Shown: one piece after another, positions 37,701 through 43,506 of the stretch
Numbering within the stretch: position 1 is the first letter of the stretch
Layout of the letters: every line of letters begins with the position of its first letter
Origin: Cellvibrionaceae bacterium
GTDB taxonomy: Bacteria > Pseudomonadota > Gammaproteobacteria > Pseudomonadales > Cellvibrionaceae
Length of the DNA: 43,506 bases
Reading direction: 5' to 3'
Assembly: GCA_025800435.1 (NCBI GenBank)
Contig: JAOXRV010000653.1
Coordinates: 1-43,506 of the forward strand
The notes under the pieces: generated by a model
Told to the model about the DNA's origin: nothing
The model's input: only the letters and a program-made list of their open reading frames with translations
Database searches by the model: none
Made by a program: the position numbers and the translations under genes

Positions 37701-39582
37701 TGTCGATCGCACGGCGGAGGTTGTCACTGACTTTCGGGCGCTGGATGATGTCGGTGCCCAAGTGGGCCTGATTGGCCAGGGTGAAACTACGGATGATCAA
37801 CAGCCTACCATTCGAGGTGGCGGCTCAGTCGGTGCCAAGGTAGAAATTTACGATAATGGAACCCTACTTGGCGCCACAATTGTGGATGCAAACGGCGAGT
37901 GGGAGTTTAGCTCTGTGTTGGCGCTCGGTGAGCATCGCCTGGTGGCTTATCATACCGACTTGGCTGGTAACACTGGCCCGGCCTCGGAAGAGCTTTACTT
38001 TATTGTCGGGCTGGATAATGCTGAGCCGGTGGCTGGGGTAACAATCCTGGATGGTGGTGACGAGCACTTGTCGTCGATAGAACTCAGCGCCAAAGTGGGC
38101 GTTGAAATCGAGTTGAGTGATGACATTAAAGTGGGTGACCGGGTTGATGTGGATGTCAACGGTGATGGTATCGCCGATGGCAGCTATACAGTCACTGGCG
38201 ACGATATCGGCAAGGTGATTCAGGTTGATATCGACGGCAGTGAATACGCAATCGCTAATGATAACTCGGTAACCGCCACCGCCGTTGTGGTTAATGAAAA
38301 TGGGCTGGCCAGTGATGGTGTAAGCGATAGCAGTAACACCGGCCCGCGCGGGCTCGCCGGTATTGAAGCGACCAATTTGCAAGATGCAAGTTATACCCAT
38401 TACCAATACTGGTATGTGGGCCAAAAAAGATACGAGTCGGGCGGTGATAGCGGTGAAGCCGGTCGCGCCGCTGTTGCTGTTGATCAGCTAATTGCCGATG
38501 GCTCAGAAGAGCTGGTGTTGGGTTTGCGCGGCCTGCCGGATCATTGGTTCGTAACCGATTTGGCCGGCAATCGGGCAGATTTTGTCAATGGTTACGCTGA
38601 TGTGTCTAAGCTTAACTACGCTGGCGACTTTTACTTCCACTCGGAAATTGGTCTGTCCCCCTACAACCCAGGCTCAACACCCCCACCTGAAGTCGATACT
38701 TCTGAGTACCATAAATTAATTGCCTCTGAATTGGATTCAGCCAGTTTCACAGTGACATTTGAAGCCCAAACCCGGGATGTTGTGACTGGCCAGTTATCAG
38801 CCAAGCTAAGCGCCGAGTTTGAAATGGGTCAGGTAACTACTCTTCAGCTGTCCTATTGGGCCAGCCCCTTAATCCTCGACCTAGATGGCGATGGGGTAGA
38901 AACAGCCGGCCTAGCCGAGGGCGTGCAATTTGATATTGACGCCGACGGCAGTGACGATCGTATTGGCTGGGTGGGCAGCGATGATGCATTGTTGGTGCGC
39001 GATCTGAACGGCAATGGTTTGATCGATAACGGCGCTGAGCTATTTGGGGATTCAAGCGTAACCTCAAGTGGACGGGCCGAACACGGCTTTGCCGCCCTGG
39101 CCGATTTGGATAGCAATGCCGATGGGGTGTTTGACAGCAGTGACACCACTTACCATGAGTTGCAGATTTGGCAGGACCGCAATAGCGACGGCATTAGCCA
39201 GGCCAATGAGCTGACCGGCCTGGCGCAAGTGGGGGTGGCCTCGATTGATTTGACCGCCACGGAGATTGCTGAATACAGCAATGGTAACAAGCATGGTCTG
39301 CGTGCTAGCTGGACCGATAACAGCGGCCAACAGCACCAGATCGACGATGTGTGGTTTGCAATGGCCCCGAGCGCTGCTGCCAGCCCCGCGCTGGAAGATT
39401 TACTGGTGCCGAACGAGGCCAGCTTGGATGGCTTGTTACCAGTCACCCAGATCGCTAATGGCGCCGCTATTTCAACCATTACAACAACTGCAAGCAGCCA
39501 GGCAGACTCTGCGGTGCTGGCAAGCTTGGATAATCTGCGCTTAGCTCACACGATCGAGCTTGAAACCAGCCAGGGCGTATAG
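34786..39582 (+). CDS. Large RTX-like/calcium-binding repeat protein with Ig-like domains
   Basis: 1598 aa; about 27 repeats with GxGx(D/N)(N/D) core from residue ~130 to ~680; Ig-like modules (DDIPALSGTVGAFEQVEIYDNGVLTGTVFANSQGAWRYSP...; DDQQPTIRGGGSVGAKVEIYDNGTLLG...); C-terminal SPLILDLDGDGVETAG...DLNGNGLIDNGAELFGD. No obvious Sec signal peptide. Confidence 0.88.
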   Translation: MTITLQVFTATDTDRKVDLQNQSVYAGASYEFSGTAEPGGQVKIFDTDNLFAVADVAADGSWSHQVDSIKPGGHEFTAAAYDSNASLVGRSESFALTAETVAAPKPVELSNYANYLGDAGSESVSGKNAENIDLGEGDNSLSLSGYVYDIIAGAGDDVVNVGSVHWSYSSNPGVHLGGGNNTFSSDGMMQSQIFETGDGNDNVTIGGAFGYSRYYLSDADFGAGNDTLTLSSNRYADIDMGDGDDTVTKGDTDSRSSFHYGELDMGEGNNTVDLSGYIFGDIKTGSGNDSIVLAADVYSNVDAGAGNNSINISGTMNGELTVGDGNDNIVIDGKIGNLSVGGGDNTIDVSEVSHISAGAGNDTVKVGQTRYESVDSVNLGDGDNTLKSSGIVEEYHGGDGNDTIDAYAVYAANLGDGDNSLSLSGYAYDIIAGAGDDVIEVDSICWSYSSNPGVDLGDGDNTFVSEGRVNSEYFKTGDGNDNVTIGGAFGYSRYYLSDADFGAGNDTLTLSSNRYADIDMGDGDDTFKSVSTPRNYHHGDVDMGEGDNEVVISNGQIHGGITAGEGDDTVYVGGSMTGDINVSGGDNKVVVANISGNVTSGDGDDVVGVVDLLSGLLDTGDGNDTVLANSLDYGAQINLGSGSDELELSNSGYGVVNGGDGIDTLRLNDVSLAQWNANSGDIQNRVSGFEVVILADNLVVSSPTPKVSFYRAVQADGSLTGFSGTNMPVAVIGILSNRLQYNQAIEISTDGGLIWDEVEVDGLQWRFDNDSEQNGSFSYQIRIVEGDEQLGELVEQQVIIETVIHETSGADELVTVKPQGDTNNNDSEANDSVADDIDKVQVEASADAQGDRPDGAELAQDTTSNTTVLNTQANRGPSIESIEDNVGVIQGELENGGHTDDDIPALSGTVGAFEQVEIYDNGVLTGTVFANSQGAWRYSPTTALPEGEHKFNIVVIDLDGNRSEPSEEFNIVVDRTAEVVTDFRALDDVGAQVGLIGQGETTDDQQPTIRGGGSVGAKVEIYDNGTLLGATIVDANGEWEFSSVLALGEHRLVAYHTDLAGNTGPASEELYFIVGLDNAEPVAGVTILDGGDEHLSSIELSAKVGVEIELSDDIKVGDRVDVDVNGDGIADGSYTVTGDDIGKVIQVDIDGSEYAIANDNSVTATAVVVNENGLASDGVSDSSNTGPRGLAGIEATNLQDASYTHYQYWYVGQKRYESGGDSGEAGRAAVAVDQLIADGSEELVLGLRGLPDHWFVTDLAGNRADFVNGYADVSKLNYAGDFYFHSEIGLSPYNPGSTPPPEVDTSEYHKLIASELDSASFTVTFEAQTRDVVTGQLSAKLSAEFEMGQVTTLQLSYWASPLILDLDGDGVETAGLAEGVQFDIDADGSDDRIGWVGSDDALLVRDLNGNGLIDNGAELFGDSSVTSSGRAEHGFAALADLDSNADGVFDSSDTTYHELQIWQDRNSDGISQANELTGLAQVGVASIDLTATEIAEYSNGNKHGLRASWTDNSGQQHQIDDVWFAMAPSAAASPALEDLLVPNEASLDGLLPVTQIANGAAISTITTTASSQADSAVLASLDNLRLAHTIELETSQGV
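35369..35523 (+). repeat. Near-identical internal direct repeat, copy 1
   Basis: 155 nt; identical to 36209-36363 except 2 positions (35382, 35466). Confidence 0.9.
36209..36363 (+). repeat. Near-identical internal direct repeat, copy 2
   Basis: 155 nt; offset from copy 1 exactly 840 bp. Confidence 0.9.
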
Positions 39583-39593
39583 CCCTAGTTAAT

Positions 39594-39624
39594 CACCCAA
39601 GCGCCTGTTTAGGGCGCTTGGGTG
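39594..39624. terminator. Stem-loop between the convergent repeat-protein gene and NRAMP-like gene
   Basis: CACCCAAGCGCC-TGTTTA-GGGCGCTTGGGTG; strong stem but no clear T-tract. Confidence 0.55.
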
Positions 39625-39634
39625 TTGGCTGAGT

Positions 39635-39656
39635 GAGTTGTTCAGAGGTACCCTAG
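39635..39656. repeat. Degenerate end of the MITE-like family overlapping the NRAMP-like stop codon
   Basis: gagttgttcagaggtaccctag vs family end gagttattcagaggtgccct-TA. Confidence 0.5.
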
Positions 39657-40855
39657 AACAGCACCCACAATTTATATAACCCCAGCGCGCAGACCACCGC
39701 GACCACCATAAGCCCTAATAAATTGGCGAGCCAGCCATTGCGATATTGCCCCAGCAGCTTTTGCTGATTAACCGCAATTAATAAAAACACGGCAATCAGC
39801 GGCAGTAACAGGCCATTAGCCGCCTGAGCGAAAATAATAGCGGCCAGTGGTTTGCTGCCGGCGATTGCAAAGCCGGCGCCACTGACCAGTACCGCCAACC
39901 ACACCAGCCGAAAAATTGGGCTGCTAAAACTGATCTTCCAACCCATCGCACCACATACCGCATAAGCCGCGGCTAAAGGCGCGGTAATCGCACTGGTAAG
40001 ACCGGCGGCGAACATACCGGCGGCAAAGCAGTATTTGGCGGCGGGGCCCAGCAGCGGCTCCAGTTGTTGGGCCAGCTTGCTGGGGCTAAAGCTTTCGGCC
40101 TGGCCAAAAAAAGCGGTCGCCGCAGTGGCCACAATGGCCAGGGTGATCAAACCGCCAAAACCGATGGATAGGCCCGTATCCCAGCGGCTGTGGCTGAGGG
40201 CTTCATCAATATTGTCGTTGCCTGCTTCTGGGTAGCGTTGGCAGACGCTGCTGGCGTGCAGAAATAAATTATAGGGCACCACCGTGGTACCAATTAGGGC
40301 GATCACCAATAAGGTGCTGCCCTCAGGTAGGCTTGGGGTAAATAAGCCGCTGAATATGCCGCTCCAATCAGGCTGTATCCACAGCAGGGTGGCTAAAAAC
40401 ACCAGACTCATCAACAACACCAAGCCAATTAATACCCGCTCCAGTAACCGGTATTTGCCACTGGCCAATAAGCCCAGGGCCAGGGCCGCAATAATGGCCG
40501 CCGCCGTGCCACTGGATATATCTAATACTGCGCTGATACCGAGACCAGCGCCGGCAATATTGCCGGTTTCATAGGCTGCGTTACCAATGCCGATGGCCGC
40601 CACGATTAGGGCGATGGCCAGTTTTTGCAGTAGCGGTTTATCAAAACTTTCGCGCACCGCTTCGGCCAAGCCTTTGCCGGTGGCCAGTCCTAAGCGTGCG
40701 GCCATCTCTTGCAGCACAATGGTGGCGATTACTGAAAACAGCAAAGCCCACAGCAGGGTAAAGCCAAAGCCGGCGCCGGCCTTGCTGGCGGTGGCGACGG
40801 TACCGGGGCCGATAAAGGCAGCGGCGACAAGCAGGCCGGGGCCGAGTTTTTTCAC
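39653..40855 (-). CDS. NRAMP-family-like transporter lacking canonical metal-site residues
   Basis: 400 aa multi-TM; TM1 AAAFIGPGTVATASKAGAGFGFTLLWALLFSVIATIVLQEMAARLG and TM6 LIGTTVVPYNLFLHASSVCQR align to NRAMP TM1 (DPGN) and TM6 (MPHN) regions. Confidence 0.85.
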   Translation of the reverse strand: MKKLGPGLLVAAAFIGPGTVATASKAGAGFGFTLLWALLFSVIATIVLQEMAARLGLATGKGLAEAVRESFDKPLLQKLAIALIVAAIGIGNAAYETGNIAGAGLGISAVLDISSGTAAAIIAALALGLLASGKYRLLERVLIGLVLLMSLVFLATLLWIQPDWSGIFSGLFTPSLPEGSTLLVIALIGTTVVPYNLFLHASSVCQRYPEAGNDNIDEALSHSRWDTGLSIGFGGLITLAIVATAATAFFGQAESFSPSKLAQQLEPLLGPAAKYCFAAGMFAAGLTSAITAPLAAAYAVCGAMGWKISFSSPIFRLVWLAVLVSGAGFAIAGSKPLAAIIFAQAANGLLLPLIAVFLLIAVNQQKLLGQYRNGWLANLLGLMVVAVVCALGLYKLWVLF

Positions 40856-40858
40856 AGT

Positions 40859-41581
40859 TTAATCCTTATTCGTGCGCATAAATACCGAGCGCAGCCAGCC
40901 CCAAAAACTATTGCCGTGCATTACATAGCGGTCTAGATCCTGCTGGTTTTGCACATAGTGTTCGCCATCGGTGAACATTAGCTCGCGCTTTAACATGCGC
41001 CGTTTTGGGTCTAGGGTTTTAATAATTTTTGCGGGGTTACCGCCGACCACGCTATTGGCGGGTACATCTTTAACCACCACCGCACCGGCGGCCACCACCG
41101 AGTTTTCACCGATGGTAACACCCTTGCCGACTTTGGCGCCGTGGCCAATCCAGACATTGTCTTCTAACACGATGGGCTTGCTACAGCGAAACGGGCGCAG
41201 TCGATTATAGAGCCCGTGCCAGTCGCTATCGGCAATATAGCAGTCGGCGGCAAACATACAGTTATCGCCAATTTCGATGCTGGCAGCGGAGGTAATGGTG
41301 GTGCCGGGCGATAATAAACAATAGCTGCCAATGGTGATGCGGCCGTCGAGGTTTTTACCGCTCCAGGTGGTTAGCCGCACTGGCTTATATTTAGAGCTGA
41401 TAATATGGGGGTAATCGCCAATCTTAATTTGGCGGCCGAACACCTCTACTGTCTGGGGCTGTAAAATTGCCGGGGTGGTGCCCATGGCATCAAACTGGGG
41501 GCGCAAAAAGCGCTCTATCCACCAGCCTTGGTATTTGCTGATCCAGTATTTTACCCAAAAGGGTCGGTGTTCCCGGCGCAT
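40859..41581 (-). CDS. Left-handed beta-helix (hexapeptide) acyltransferase, WcaF-like
   Basis: 240 aa; [42 protein letters not shown]...[52 protein letters not shown]. Confidence 0.88.
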   Translation of the reverse strand: MRREHRPFWVKYWISKYQGWWIERFLRPQFDAMGTTPAILQPQTVEVFGRQIKIGDYPHIISSKYKPVRLTTWSGKNLDGRITIGSYCLLSPGTTITSAASIEIGDNCMFAADCYIADSDWHGLYNRLRPFRCSKPIVLEDNVWIGHGAKVGKGVTIGENSVVAAGAVVVKDVPANSVVGGNPAKIIKTLDPKRRMLKRELMFTDGEHYVQNQQDLDRYVMHGNSFWGWLRSVFMRTNKD

Positions 41582-41583
41582 AG

Positions 41584-42417
41584 TTATTCCTTATTATCAG
41601 TTTGGCCAAAGTTGCGGCGAAAGGGGGCCAGCAGCAGCTGATCCAAGCGGGATTGTTTTTTCTCGCGCATATATTCTAAACCAATACGGTGCTGTTTGAG
41701 TTGCTCGGGGCTGAGCAAGCGGGCGGTGCCAAAGATATGGTCGTAAATCGACAGGGCGGTACCGTAGTTGCTATCGGTATAGTATACCTCGTCAAAGTGG
41801 TGAACACGGTGAAAATTGGGGGTCGCCAGTACCGGTCGCAAAATCTTATCCAGCCATTCGGGCAGCAGGGTATTGGAGTGGTTAAAGGCAATCAAAAACA
41901 AGCGCAGTAAGGGATACCAAATAGAAGCCATTAACGGCACCCCCGCCGCCACAAATAGGGGGGCGGCGATAAAACTGATGCTAATGCTCTCGATCGGATG
42001 GTGGCGGTGGGCGGTACTGGCATCGATACGGGTATCCGAGTGGTGTACCGCGTGCAGGCGCCACAGGGGCTTCCATTTATGGGCCAGTATATGCATCAAG
42101 TAGTCCACCAACTCCATCAGCAAAATACCGGGAATAAAATAATAAGCCCAGTGATAGTCCATTGAAGCCAGTGGCGGTGACCAGGGGATTACATTGCTAA
42201 GAGCCTCGCTCCAGGGATCTAATATTTCTGACAATACCCAGATAGACAGGCCAATACTGATAAAAGTTAGGCCGAAGTTGCCTAGCCAGCGTTGCCACTG
42301 CAAACCGTCCAGGGTAGAGGTCTTATTAATATCATCCCAAATAAGCAGTAATAAAATGCTCAATAGGGTGCAGACAAACATCACTTCATGTTGGTTAACA
42401 TAGATATAATCTGACAT
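41584..42417 (-). CDS. Sterol desaturase/fatty acid hydroxylase superfamily membrane protein
   Basis: 277 aa; His-box pattern [35 protein letters not shown]...[21 protein letters not shown]; multiple TMs. Confidence 0.9.
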   Translation of the reverse strand: MSDYIYVNQHEVMFVCTLLSILLLLIWDDINKTSTLDGLQWQRWLGNFGLTFISIGLSIWVLSEILDPWSEALSNVIPWSPPLASMDYHWAYYFIPGILLMELVDYLMHILAHKWKPLWRLHAVHHSDTRIDASTAHRHHPIESISISFIAAPLFVAAGVPLMASIWYPLLRLFLIAFNHSNTLLPEWLDKILRPVLATPNFHRVHHFDEVYYTDSNYGTALSIYDHIFGTARLLSPEQLKQHRIGLEYMREKKQSRLDQLLLAPFRRNFGQTDNKE

Positions 42418-42601
42418 CTTTCGAGTCTCGAATTAAAGCACACGCCAATCTTGGCAGATTGACCTCTATTTGGCCATGGAATGGATCACTTAGCGGTCAA
42501 TTGAGCCCAATAAATAGCCTTGGCTAAAGCTTGCATGGCTTGGCATAAGCGGCTTTAATGCGCGTCTATTTAAATGGCCGCAGCCGCGAGGAGCAATAAG
42601 C

Positions 42602-43219
42602 ATGTCCATCCAGTTACCCATTGATATCGACTCCGTTAAGGGCTTTCTCGCCGCGGATGAGGGCGAGGCTTTATACCAATACGCCCAGGCGGCAGCCGAA
42701 CTCGGCCCGCTATTAGAAGTGGGCAGCTACTGTGGTAAGTCCACGGTTTATCTGGGCGCTGCCTGCCGAGATAAGAACTCGGTGGTGTATGCGGTCGATC
42801 ACCATCGCGGCAGCGAAGAGCACCAACTGGGTGAGGAGTACCACGACCCGGATTTATACGATGCCAGTGTCGAATTAATGGATAGCTTTAAGGCCTTTCG
42901 CACCACCATGCGCCGGGCCGGTTTAGAGGATACGGTGGTGCCGGTAGTGGCCAGCTCGGGCCTGGCCTCGCGCCACTGGCACACGCCCTTGGGCATGGTG
43001 TTTATCGATGGCGGCCACAGTGAAGAGGCGGCTCAAACCGATTACCGCAGCTGGGTCAGCCATATTGTACCCGGCGGTATCCTCGCCATTCACGATATCT
43101 TCCCCAACCCCGCCGATGGCGGTCAGGCCCCTTATAATATTTGGAAGCTGGCCAAGGCTTCGGGCTTGTTCGAAGAACTGCCGACGGTAAATACACTGGG
43201 TTTATTTCGACGTAAATAA
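42602..43219 (+). CDS. Class I SAM-dependent methyltransferase (Methyltransf_24-like)
   Basis: 205 aa; GPLLEVGSYCGKSTVYLGAACRDKNSVVYAVDHHRGSEEHQ...GMVFIDGGHSEEAAQTDYRSWVSHIVPGGILAIHDIF. Confidence 0.85.
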   Translation: MSIQLPIDIDSVKGFLAADEGEALYQYAQAAAELGPLLEVGSYCGKSTVYLGAACRDKNSVVYAVDHHRGSEEHQLGEEYHDPDLYDASVELMDSFKAFRTTMRRAGLEDTVVPVVASSGLASRHWHTPLGMVFIDGGHSEEAAQTDYRSWVSHIVPGGILAIHDIFPNPADGGQAPYNIWKLAKASGLFEELPTVNTLGLFRRK

Positions 43220-43283
43220 CAGCCTGGCTATAACTGAAAAAACTACTACCTACATGTACGGATGTAAAGTCAGGCTAATTGCA

Positions 43284-43395
43284 GAGCCTTGAGGTGGGTA
43301 AGGGGTTCTGGGGGCTTGGGAGCCAGGGATGGCGGACGAGAGCTCCAGGGATGGATTTATGCGTCCCCCAGAACCCCTTACCCACTTCAAGGCTC
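43284..43395. repeat. Long inverted repeat element (~30-bp arms, ~52-nt centre)
   Basis: GAGCCTTGAGGTGGGTAAGGGGTTCTGGGG (43284-43313) and CCCCAGAACCCCTTACCCACTTCAAGGCTC (43366-43395) are reverse complements with one mismatch. Confidence 0.85.
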
Positions 43396-43416
43396 GGACC
43401 GAAGCCACCTTACAAC

Positions 43417-43456
43417 AAACCAACAAACCAACAAACCAACAAACCAACAAACCAAC
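43417..43456. repeat. 8-bp tandem repeat (AAACCAAC)x5
   Basis: Five perfect copies of AAACCAAC with partial units at both ends. Confidence 0.9.
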
Positions 43457-43506
43457 AAAGAAAACAAAAGTGATACCATAGAAACTATGGATTCCCTCAC
43501 CCTCAC

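Noticed and set aside
37864-38424. 186-aa antisense ORF in the repeat protein gene
   Set aside because: Shadow ORF opposite the Ig-like region; no recognisable domain.
43417-43456. Short regular repeats at the right edge considered as a CRISPR array
   Set aside because: The unit is only 8 bp with no spacers; it is a simple tandem repeat.

Overview
The window looks like a gammaproteobacterial chromosome segment, probably Cellvibrionales/Spongiibacteraceae-like (inferred from gene order and protein style only). Most of it is conserved core genes. Main blocks: a LysM/FecR protein with a CHASE2-GGDEF-EAL protein; cytochrome c5; rep, yifB, ubiK; a TorF-like porin with glnK-amtB-glnK; a SutA-like regulator; a HAD hydrolase, xerC, DUF484, dapF, lysA, lptM-like gene and cyaY block; metabolic genes; serA; a FAH-family gene; ygfA, 6S RNA, zapA, a TIGR02449-like gene, ygfB, pepP, ubiH, ubiI; and an accessory right end. 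The parts most worth a second look are: (1) a 1598-aa RTX-like protein with about 27 regularly spaced ~20-aa GxGx(D/N)(N/D) units, a striking N/D alternation and a recent internal duplication at exactly 840 bp offset; (2) a tightly packed sterol-desaturase-like / acyltransferase / NRAMP-like operon in which the transporter has lost the canonical DPGN and MPH metal-binding motifs; (3) a MITE-like family with GGGCACCTCYGAATAACTCG ends flanked by TA (264-bp and 94-bp copies plus two end remnants); (4) tandem paralogous secreted proteins with a GVIRGWAC motif; (5) a complex inverted repeat plus 8-bp tandem repeat at the right edge. No CRISPR array, prophage, complete IS, tRNA or rRNA was recognised. 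All family assignments were made by eye without database searches.
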